From NCBI GenBank assembly GCA_000969725.1, contig JXSR01S073483.1: DNA of 26,062 nucleotides. One strand, given 5' to 3'. Below, one piece after another: positions 1 to 10,800 of the stretch (positions within the stretch are counted from its first letter, which is position 1; every line of letters starts with the position of its first letter). The notes under the pieces are model-generated. The model ran no database searches, was not told the DNA's origin, and saw nothing but the letters and a program-made list of their open reading frames with translations. Made by a program: the position numbers and the translations under genes. The stretch is from Ophiothrix spiculata (Eukaryota; Echinodermata; Ophiuroidea; Amphilepidida; Ophiotrichidae).

Positions 1-367
1 CAATGTTCAAAAAATGCTTCTTTGAAGTCATTTTTTTTTTGCTAACGGGCTTTCGTGCATGGGTTACTGAGCCGGTGGCTCTCTGGTTTTTTTTTTCACT
101 TTAAGGATGCACACCACTATTAAAATAATAAGTCGATGTGAAAGTATTTGCAATGAACTCTAAACTAAAGGCTTAAAACATGGCGCGAACAAAGGTTTTT
201 TTTTTAAATTTAACTTTTATTATATATTCTTTGGTAGATATCAAATCAGATTTGTTAAAGAGGGCTTATTAACCTAAGAACAAGATCTCAAACAGGCGGG
301 GAAGGAAGATCTTTTGATGGCAACAGAAAAAAATGAATCAGCAACACGCTCTGCAATTTTGTATCGA

Positions 368-385
368 ATTTGCGCATGCGCAAAT
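368..385. promoter_or_regulatory. Perfect 18-bp palindrome with NRF1-type core plus nearby CRE-like site
   Basis: ATTTGCGCATGCGCAAAT equals its own reverse complement, and its core TGCGCATGCGCA fits the palindromic NRF1 (sea-urchin P3A2) binding consensus. A few bases on, at 388-395, is TGACGTAA, a CRE/ATF-like site. NRF1 sites mark promoters of many animal housekeeping genes. The CDC37 start codon is not downstream in this window, so the site could serve an upstream first exon, an intronic enhancer, or nothing. No function is shown. Confidence 0.35.
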
Positions 386-710
386 ATGACGTAAACAAGA
401 CGAACAAATTATCCCGGGAATCTCCTCAATTATCAGCAATGCAATGTGTGGCTTGCTTAGACAAATACCCTTAAATAAATGATTTTTTTCCCAACTTTAT
501 TTCCGCTGGGTAGGCCCTAGCGATGCATACGCGATGCCAATGGCAATGCAACATTGCCATTGAAATTCTGCATGTCTGAATTCCAATATTGAAAAGGGGG
601 AAAAAGAAGATGGAAAAGAATTTTGTAAAAATAATATGTTTAAGAAAATGTTAAGCTATTTTAAAATCTATTAAATTGAAAATAAAAAAAAATTAAAAAA
701 AAAGAGTGAT

Positions 711-780
711 GAGAGCCGATCTCGAACCCGCAATCTCTCGCTTATTGGACTGGCGCTTTAACCGACTGAGCTACTCGGTC
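711..780 (-). pseudogene. tRNA-like sequence (tRNA-Ile-like 5' half) with oligo-T tract
   Basis: Read on the minus strand from 780, it begins GACCGAG-TAGCTCAGTCGG-TTA, a good box A and D-arm, and later carries GCGGGTTCGAG, a box B with the end of the consensus altered. The 5' half resembles tRNA-Ile. The anticodon stem and acceptor/T-stem pairing do not close properly, so it is not a sound tRNA. A run of nine T on the minus strand (about 695-703) follows within about 10 bases and would act as a pol III terminator. It is either a decayed tRNA gene or the head of a tRNA-derived SINE. Confidence 0.6.
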
Positions 781-1785
781 TGTTCGAAATATGCGGAACA
801 TATTATTGCTATATTACGTAAATTAATTCTTATTGCGATGTACGTAAAACTACAAGGTATCATTTTCAATTTAATATCACATTCGGGGTCAAATTCTGTC
901 AAATATAGTTATATTTATGCAAACATAATGTTATTTTTACAATTTAGACAAAATCTAAGTAAATTTGCCTCTGGCCAGCAGCGCTGCAACCCTGGGACAA
1001 CCCGGAAGTGTGATTGACATGTGTGTATCAGACTCTGTAACGCATTGATAAATATCGCTTTACAATGCTTCTATTGCAAGTCAAGTCGTCTTGAGTTACG
1101 TAGAAGAAACGGGCAACTGGCGAAGTTTAAATTATCCTGGCAATACATTGTAGCGGAAAACGGCGCGAAATTCATAAAACAAAGTCATTTATTTCAAAAA
1201 AAAATTGCGGTTTTCTTTTTAAAATTTCATGTTCTCTATCTGAGCTTTTGAAAAAAAGAGGTGCATCGACTAGTTTTAAAGATGACTCTCCATGGAGTTT
1301 GTATGTGAATAGGGATTTTAAAAATCTCCAAATTCAGTAAATACACGAACCTTCCGGCCCCCCTGATCTCAAAGAGCAGCTGCCTATTATTACTTTTATA
1401 CAATTATTACCCATTTTTGCGAAATTTTTGAACAGTTTGCTGTTGTTGTTGTTTTAAGAAATGGTTTGCTGAGTATTAGAAGTCAACATTCTGAGTGTGT
1501 CCTATGTTCATGACAAAAAATCAGAAGGTTACCATATATATTTTTGACTTTCTAAGGTCATCAAGATCATATCTTTAAATAAAACCATAAGTTGAACATG
1601 TAGCATGATTTGCAGGCTGTTTTATATAGGATGTGTAGGCAATGTATGTAATATGTGACAATGGTTTTTATCAGTTTCAATCATAATCACCCATCATTTT
1701 CTTCGTCATTTGGCAAAGCATATACTGTGACTACTGTGGCTAAGCAATACCAATTTTTAGTTTTTTTATTGTTTTTATGTTTTAG

Positions 1786-1852
1786 TGCAAAAAACAAAGT
1801 GGAGGAGACAAGGAAAAAACTTGAGCAGCTGAAAACAGAGGGAGATGCAAAA
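1786..1852 (+). CDS. CDC37: CDC37 exon A (coiled coil)
   Basis: Acceptor TTTTAG at 1780-1785, donor GTAAGT at 1853. The first base T completes a codon started in the missing upstream exon; 22 full codons follow, read AKNKVEETRKKLEQL..., matching human CDC37 from about residue 57 to 78. The exon is charged and helical, part of the long N-terminal coiled coil. It ends in phase 0. Confidence 0.9.
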
Positions 1853-4800
1853 GTAAGTTTGGATGATCATGAATCGCACCATGATTAGGCCAAAAAAAAA
1901 ATTGTTGTGTTGCCCTCACAGGCCAAAAAACGGGAGGACCGGACGGTCTGCTTTTTTCTTTTTTTTTTAGTATTAATGTAAGTATGACCTCCAGATCTTG
2001 AGATAAATGGTACAATGCAAAATATGTGAGGTGAGAAGTGTTTTTGTGCGAAATGTATTCATGAAAATTTGACAAATAAATGATTCAAAAAATAAAATAA
2101 AAATGGTTGTTTGCTAATATTTATTAAAACTCGTAACTAAAAAGGTAGTACACCTTCCGGTTCCATTTATTTCATTCCAATTCAAGAATTTTGAATTATT
2201 TTTTTTTGAATATACATACAAAAAAGAATGTGATGACTTCTGATCGCTGACCTCTGCACAGAGAGTGCTAGACTTTTACGTATCTGCACGCATATTAGTA
2301 GTTTCGCGATCAAGGATTTCAAGTATTACAAGAGACTAGCTAAAAACTAACCTATTTGCAGTATTGTACTGCGAATAAGAGGCAGCTCGTCTACTATTCG
2401 CAGTACTGCAGATTTGAAAGGTGACATCGGCATCTTCTTATTCACAGTCCGATACTGCAAATTTATTCGCAGTACGATACTGCGAATAGAGTCTTCCAAA
2501 ACAAAAACATGTCCGTCGAGTCGCCTAATATTTACTGCATTTTCATGGCAAAAAACACGTAAATATCAAAAAAATTACAACAAGCGTGTACAAAATAAAA
2601 AATAAAAATGCCGGTCGTAGAATTTCAAAATTTACGACCGGGCGGGTGAGGGCAACACATCAATTTTTTTTTTTTTTTTACGCCTTATCAACCTACACTA
2701 AATAGGTGGGAATTATGAGGCTTTTCTTCATCCGCAAGTAAATATAATTCCACTTACACGAGCGCCGTTGATACTTGTGCGCGAGTCTCACAAACAAAGT
2801 GCTCTGTGTCTCACAAACAAAGTGCGCTGTGTCTCATGCAGTTGTGCTGTGTTCAGCTACGCACACGCTTATCCGTATCAATTAATGATGTGAAGAGGCC
2901 CGCCTATTCGGTGTTGATCAATGCATAGGGCCCTTCGGCATGTGATCATAAGCCTAGACATGACAAGGAGAGTGGAGATCCCAGTTTAATACCAGCACTG
3001 TTTCCATGTGGTTGATATTCATAAATTATGGAATACTTCGTGTCTGTGACCACAGACCCTAAGTCAGATAACTCACATTGGCAATTCAGCATATGCACAG
3101 TTAGTTTTATACCAGCAATCCAAATTATTTAGTAGTTCAGTGGGAAAGTTCTCGTAGTGCAAGTTTTACATTATACTCTAGCAGTCAAGTTAGCTCAAAT
3201 GATAAGGCGCTCATGTGAATAGTGTGGAATGGTTGCTGAGGTAATGAATAGGATTTTGACATTTCTGCAACAGCAAATTTACAAGACCAGCAGTTTCAGT
3301 TACTACTAGTGGATTTTAGGAAAAGAAATCTTAATTTTTAGCACAAATCAATCAATGAAATCTTTTTTTATTCCTTTAGAGGGGCATTGGACAAGTTCAG
3401 CATTATACCCAAAAAATGTCAAGACATTTCGGGATTTTTATAGCATTTGAAGTATTAGCGGTAATAGAGCCATCTACGCATCCGGGTTATTTATCTCTTA
3501 CTCTGACTCAACTTCCCTGATGTAGAATACATCAGTAGCGGTCATTGTTCGTAGCGGTAATAATCGCAGTATTGTACTACAGTCGTGACGAACGTAAACA
3601 AATCATACTTTCCCCATTCCATGTGATACGTTTGATCAGATAAATTGTGATTTTTTTTGGGTGAATGCTTGTTATATTTTGAAACCAGTATATCAGAAAG
3701 GTAATAAAATACATTGTTTTACTGGCAAGTCTCAAATGATGGGTCAAGATGATCAATTTTTCGAGAGTTTTAACTGAAAACTTTTGGAAGATGAAGTCCG
3801 CCATTTTGTGGTAGTGACGTCAGCGTAGGTCGGTCTATAGAAGCATGCAAAGTTTCATTGCCAAATTCAACTCATAAATCAATAATATTTAGATTTTCTT
3901 TCATTATTAATTATCATTATATTGTCGACAACAAAAAAATACCGCCCTCTAGAGAACTTTGAAAATCTTAAAATTGTCTTTTTTTGCAGATCTAATGGAA
4001 AATTGAATTTTTCTTGGATTTATCTGTATTCTATGATGTAAAAGTAATATATTAGAGACAAAAGTAACAACTTTCCTGACTTTATTTGAAAAGAAAAAAA
4101 ACCCATTTTACTGACTTTTAGCATCAATACACCCTTCTATAGAATAGACTCTTATACCCAATATCAACATGCAAAATAAAAATCCACCTTTTGACATTTT
4201 TGAAGTTTTGGATCAACATTTTGAAGTACTGTATATGGGGACATTTTCGCGGGGGTTTAATTTTCACGCTTTTCGCGGTTAATCTGTCAACCGCGAATTT
4301 GAAACCCCGCGAAAATAATGTCTTAAAATTGACCTCAATATGTATAAACTTGAAAACGCGAAATTTAAAACCCACTGAAGTAGCCAGAACTGGCTAAATC
4401 GCGAAAAATTGATCCTGCGAAAATATTCCGCTATACAGTACTGTAAACGGAAATATTTTTTGCGAGCAGAATTTTTCGCGAAACCAGACAATCACGACAT
4501 TTCCGCGCGTCTTAAATTAGCGTTTAAAAGCTTTATTACATAGACCTACACATAAAATGAATGTATTCGCGAGGTGTTATATTCGCGGTTAGATGTTGAT
4601 TCGCGAAATTCGCGAAAATTAAACCCTCGCGAAAATAACCCCGTTTACAGTATTAGGTAGTTGAAAGTTATTACCAAACATACCAATCGTAAATCACCTG
4701 CAGATAATATTTTGAAATTGTGTCCAATGCCCCTTTAATATGTATGGTGTACACAAAGGATATAACACTTAATTGCAACACTCAAATTTTTTTTTTTTTT

Positions 4801-7800
4801 CAGAAAGCAAAAGAGATAGAAACAGAATTAAAGAAACTGGAGAAAGATGAAGAAAGGTGGAGAAACAAAGAAGCTGAACTATCAAAGAAGGAAAAGGTAG
4901 GTCAACTCTGTTGAAAAATCTAAAGGCCTGTATGTTTTAAAGATTTTAAAGATCTTTAAAAGGTTTTGGGAAGGGTTTGATTTCTGACCTGATTGTGAAA
5001 TCTTTTGTCTTCCTGAAAATTAAAAGTTTTCACAAATAGGTAAAAATTTGAAGATTGGTAACAAATGTTCTAATAAAACATCAAAATGTTGCCCTGTTTT
5101 TGCTGATGAAGAAAGGAAAATGTGTTTCTAACATGTTCTGTTAGTTTAAGACCCATACCATGAAGATATTTTTCAAAAGGGTGACTTCAAGTTAGCTGAG
5201 GTGGCAACCGTTCCTCCATTACCCTTAGACTTGACAGCTTGACCTACCCCATGAAAATGTATACTTTTGATACAATGGGTATTTAGTTAAAAAGTTATTT
5301 CAATTTTAAACATGAAAGTGGTAAAATGCTCCAAAAATCAATGCACAACACAAACTGTGGCCAGTTTCTGACACATGGTCTTGCATTTCGTAGACATTTT
5401 CAATGAATGTAACACAGTGCTATGACATCCATCTAAATCATGTGGGGTTTTTTTTTTCTCCCAGTCGACCCCATTGAATGTAGACACGATAGGGCATGAT
5501 GGTTTCCAGAAGACGGTGATTAACAAGTATGACAAGAAACCAGAGAGTGAGATGACCGATGAAGAGCTGGAAGAAAAACATGTAAGTAACATCCAATCAG
5601 CGCTACAAGGGGTCCAGGGGTCCAAAGACTATATTTTTGGCAATCAGACCCCTAAAATATGGATTTGTGTCTACCCAAAGGGTCCAAATTAGCCTCAAAT
5701 TGACTATTTTGTTTGGAAATCCTATTATTTTGACTTTTTCTTGTGTAGCATTGTGGTGATATAGGACCCAAGATTTTTGAGCTCGGCACTACCCCTGCAT
5801 CCAATCCAATGTGAAGTGATGACAGACATCGATCTAAAGCGTGCTGAGAATCTAAAGATATCAAGGGTTTAGGTTCCAACATACAACAGGCATCACTCAA
5901 GCTGCAGTTGGTTTTCATGCACCGCCATCTGTTGATGAAAACTGTGACTGAAAATTATCACTGCGATAGTCTGTTAGCAAGTGTGGCAGTTGTACTTCAC
6001 TCCCCTTGCACCAGTGAGACTTTGGTTCATTCCAGGTCTCTGCATTCATTATGTGCAGGGGCTGCTAGTCCCACATTGATAGAATGTTAGCTAGTGGTGC
6101 AGTGGTATTCACTCCCTTTGCACCAGTGAGACCTAGTTTGATTCTCTGTCTACGCGGTGTATATGCAGGGGCTGCTAGTCCAACATTGATAGTCTGTTAG
6201 CAAGTGGTGCAGTGGTATTCACTCCCTTTGCACCAGTGAGACCTTGGTTCATTCCCAATCTTTGCGGTGTATGTGCAGGGGCTGCTAGTCCAAACCGTCT
6301 TCAGCAAGTTTTCCTCTGGTTTACTCCTGGTGGATTTAGAGTCTGTTGATGTGCATTGCATGACGTCATTGTTGATGAGAACAAAACCACAACGATGCCT
6401 TCAATGCCATCGTTCTATTATTGTACTCATCAACGGTCACTGAAGATCGCTAAAAATATGTATACTTTTATGACCAAAATGTGAGGTTGATTTTTGAATA
6501 TGGCTCACTTAAAACACATGACGTTTGTCTCTGATAATAACATTGTTATTTTGAAAAATACAGAAATTGAAAAGACCCAGAATCTTGGTCAATGCTGCAT
6601 TGTCGCTGTGTGAAGTTCAACTGAATTTTGCGATGCTCATCATTGCTCATGGTTCATTGACGCCCATCAATATTGAGCGATGTCGATTGGCATTTATTGA
6701 TGGATTTATAGGCAAATATTTCTTGGACAACATACACAAAAATCCAGGGTAGGGGTTACATTTACAAACAATGGGGCACTGTACTGTGGATTTTTGTTTA
6801 CACTGTCCAATAAATAACAGTTTGGCCTATAGACAGACTTTGAATGCACCATTCTTGAATCAATACTATGTAAATCTTGAAGTATGCAACAAGCAGCCTA
6901 TTAACGCACATAAACCAATATGACTATACGGGGAAGTAAATTAGTCTGTTTTTTTGTCGAATCATAAGCTTATAGCAAATGTTGCTGAATATTCAAATGA
7001 ACTTATATTTAATGTTTATCTATGGTTTAGTAACCAAATTAGCTAAAATAATACCAAAATCATGAAAGATTTGTGACCAAAATATTAATACACAGTGATC
7101 TGGCCTTAATCAATCACAGTCAATCATTACTAGTCGCTTTAATATACAATACAAAACCACCAATTGACAATGTTGCAAAACACAAGGGATATGCTCTGGA
7201 TCTTGTAACAGAGTCGTGATTGCTTGTTGCATACTTCAAGGTTTATAGAGTTTTGAAGCAGATTATTGTGATCATAATGTTAATGATAGTTTTCAAAATA
7301 TTCCAAAAGATGTAGGTTTGTCCAAAAAGGGGTTTTCCCTATTTATATATATTTTATTTTATACAATAGCTAGAAAACCATATTTTTATCAATGTTCGGA
7401 TGTTGCAATATTGATATTTTTACCTTTTTTATTCTATTTTTTACTGAGTTCAATATCAAGTTTGGTTTTCTGACCAACTGGGTAGGCACATGCCGCCTCT
7501 CCGCCTTTGGGCATGCCACTGATCAAATTTGGGTTTTGCCGATTATGCATCGCATCTTGTCGTAATGCGCAAATACTAAAAACACACACTTGTCTTTGTG
7601 TTTGTCTCTACATGCAACTGAATCGCTGCACTAGAAGTTGATTTTGATTGGGTTCAAGTAGACCTGAATACCTTAATTTGAGCTTCATGACTGTTAACGC
7701 CATTACACGTGGTGATATAGGAAGTCTCATCTCTCCTCTATATAAGGAAATAACATAAGGAAATAACATTTTTTAATATTGTAAATGGAGTTATTTGATA

Positions 7801-10800
7801 CACTCAAGGAATTTTTATAGGGGAATCTGAATACGCTGCCATCTTGTGTCGCTCATGGAGCAGAGTTATTGTACCTTCGGATATATTCGGAGCTTGGCCC
7901 GATATCAAGGCCAATCGAGTAAATTTTCACTTGACGCATATAACAGCGTGTGCATTTTGTTTCACACGCAAACCGTGTCTGTGTTTCAAGTAGCGTGTAT
8001 TGTGACTTGCTCTAATCACAGTGCGCCAATTTTCCCGGTAATGCGTTGCGAAGACTCTCGAAGTGTGGCATGCGGAGCCATAAAATGGGGCGAGTACCGG
8101 TTCCTCTTTTTGAATTTCTTGGACACACTAAATGTATTGATGATGAAATTTTCTCCGCACACTGAATTTGATATTCTGAATTTAGTGATGGTAATGATGT
8201 TTTTATTTTTTGTCCATGCAGAAAAATTTTGTAAAGAAAAATGAAAAACTGGTGAAGAAATTTGGCATGTTTAAGAAATTTGAAGACAGTCAAGCTTTCC
8301 TAGCAGAACACACAAGTTTAGTTTGTGAGGAGACGTCCAACTATCTGGTCATCTGGTGCGTCAATTTGGCCTGTGAAGAGGTAAGTTGGACCAAGGATAC
8401 TTAAGGTCCCATCAGCAATTTTAGGGTTAGGTTTAGGGTTAGGGTTAAGTTTTTGATGAGACCTGAAGTGTACTTTTTCCAGTAAGTTAATTTACACTGA
8501 AATGAAATCAATTCAAGTTACTGTAATACCAACGATATTTGAATACATTATTCTATATAGGTAAATAAATGATTTGTTGAACAAGTCGGCACACAACGCG
8601 TGCGTTTAATTGCAAAACATCAAGCGTACCACACAATCATAAATGCATTTAATGGGCGTCCACCGGGTCCGAGCGTAAGTTTCTGCAACACGCTGCATGC
8701 TTAATCATCAACATTTGTCCAATAAATTATTTATTTACCTATAAGAAGGGCCGACTCCCACCAAATCATTTCAGTTTTAAAATTTATACTTCCTTTTGTG
8801 TAAATGAAGAATCCGATCTCTTCATTCTAACCACACTTATATAAATAAGTTAGGCTCAATTCCATGTAGTTGGACCTTTCCTGGATAAAGGTGATTGTTC
8901 CATCTTGCTAAAAATAAACGACTGTTAATGTATAAACTTTATTAATCTTGTCAGAGACACAGCTTTTATGAGTATAGTCAAAATGACACATTATTGGGAG
9001 CTGTGACCATCTATGGGGAGCAAGTTTGGGATCCCCAAGTTGGAGTAAGAATGGCTCCCAGTACCCCTAAATCGTATTGTTCGTATTAATCGTCTAGTGG
9101 GTGTTGCATTTTAAGAAAGGGGTTGTTTATTAGGGACCAATTGTTAACTTTTTAGTGCTAATTAATTTGCTCATTTGTCTACTTTTACTCAACTCGATTA
9201 AAAAATACACACTCTCTGTGAAAGATATATTAAGGTGTTTGGTCCACGCATACTGGTATGAACTTGTTTTTATTTTGCAAGTGCAGCAACATGCATGCCC
9301 AGTATATGCAGAATAGTGTTTGAAGCCAAAAATGTCACATTTTCTGATTTTTCGTAAAAAATTGGTCGGTGACCCCCACTTTTTATTTTGTTAATTGAAA
9401 GAACATACTTTTGCACACATTTTAGGGAAAAAATAACACAAAATTTCAGTGGGAAGTTTTTGAATCAAAACTAATGTCACTTTTGCCAAATTTCCCATAG
9501 ACCCCTGTACTAATTAATTCCCCAAAAGCTCCAAAAATGCTATTTTAAACTGACTTGCATGCAAAAATGAGTCCAGTGACCCCCAATTTTTATTCTAAAA
9601 ATCGGTTCTTCATCGATGAAATATTATTTATGCCCATTTTTACCAGCAAATTTCAGTCAGGTCTATCATGGACCAGAGACCTTAAAAGCATTCATGGAGC
9701 AATTGTGAAGATTAAAAACATTTAAAAACATCTTTTCCAAAATCGTCCACAGGTCTTGTTGATTATAAATGAAGTATAATTATACCTTAAAATTTTCTCC
9801 TTTTTTTTTAGAAAATGGCGTTGATGGAACAGGTAGCCCATCAGTGTATAGTTATGCAATATCTTCTTGAATTAGCTAAAAGCTTACATCAAGACCCAAG
9901 GGCGTGTATCAGACCATTCTTCACCAAGTAAGTTATGTAAGATCCATGCACTGTACCTGCGATTTCATTGATCAGCAAATCTACAAACTGACGTATAGCT
10001 CTTACACACACAATGCATGAGTCTACTTATTACTCAAAGCAAATATAAACAGGCCATGACAAATCCCATGCCCTATTGACCAGGGATAGTGGATATCATT
10101 TTGGGATAGTTTTCAATCACATTGTCCTTTCGAGTAAGCACTGAAAAATCGGGCAAAAATAAGTCCAATGCAGTAAATTTTCCAACCCGCGAGTGACGCT
10201 ACAAAGTGTGTTTGTATAGGGAAATAAAAAAATAGGTACCCAGGGTATTGTTCAAAACAGAATACCTAGGACATCAAAAATTGCAAAAACAGTACTCTCT
10301 GTATTAATATTTTTCTAAACCAGGTAGTACGCAAACAACCGAGATAGGTCATGTGCTAGGAGGCTACTTTTTGGCTTTTTTCGTTTTATTTCATTTTGGC
10401 ATTTTTCATCTTATTTTTTGAAATATTGTCAAAAATTGGTCAAAAAGTGTCATGTTTTGCCAAAAATGGTGGCAGCGGTGGGATTTTTTGACAATATCTC
10501 AAACACTAAGAAAAAAATCAAAAATTAAGGAAGTGTGTTCCCAGATATTGCTTTCTAGAATCTAAAAAGTGAAATGGTTGGAAATTTTAACAAAGCAAAA
10601 TTTAGTTAACTTTCTGGTAAATTTAGGGCCTAAAAACATTATTTTGGAACCTTGGGGCCAAAATTACACATTTTGGTCCATCATCATCATGTTCAGTATG
10701 CAAATCCGCTTCTAGAAATATATACTTTTATTTTGATTTAATTATCCGTTGCTGAATTACAGGGCAAAAACCATTTCTGAAAACGAAGGGTTGACAGAGC

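Larger units (their letters stand above)
1..1785 (+). other. Upstream CDC37 intron, no coding exon seen
   Basis: No stretch here encodes the expected CDC37 N-terminus (an acidic start followed by the HPNID..SLFRWRHQAR-type motif), so the first exon or exons lie upstream and this is inferred to be intron. It holds a GC-rich palindrome at 368-385, a minus-strand tRNA-like element at about 711-780, and otherwise AT-rich sequence with A/T runs. Open frames at 706-1017 and 1021-1251 resemble nothing I recognise; the first overlaps the tRNA-like element. Confidence 0.7.
3377..4737. mobile_element. Large TIR element (~1.36 kb) enclosing two smaller elements
   Basis: TAGAGGGGCATTGGACA (3377-3393) is matched by the reverse complement of TGTCCAATGCCCCTTTA (4721-4737) at 16 of 17 positions. 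The interior shows no transposase but includes CCATTTTG and the palindrome TGACGTCA (3815-3822), and is interrupted at 4227-4652 by a pair of 214-bp elements. The right TIR lies about 65 bp before the exon B acceptor. It is inferred to be a non-autonomous DNA transposon; left and right ends of two different copies cannot be excluded. Confidence 0.55.

Noticed and set aside
1021-1251. Basic 76-residue frame in the upstream intron
   Set aside because: No homology recognised, no start context or splice signals, and CDC37's missing exon cannot be matched to it.
3185-3260. GTTAGCTCAAATGATAAGGC resembling a tRNA box A
   Set aside because: No acceptable box B or stems follow at tRNA spacing; kept only as a possible much-decayed SINE.
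7846-8244. 132-residue open frame ahead of and into exon D
   Set aside because: Its end overlaps exon D in a different reading frame, and the upstream part matches no family; the CDC37 splice model explains the exon with correct phase.
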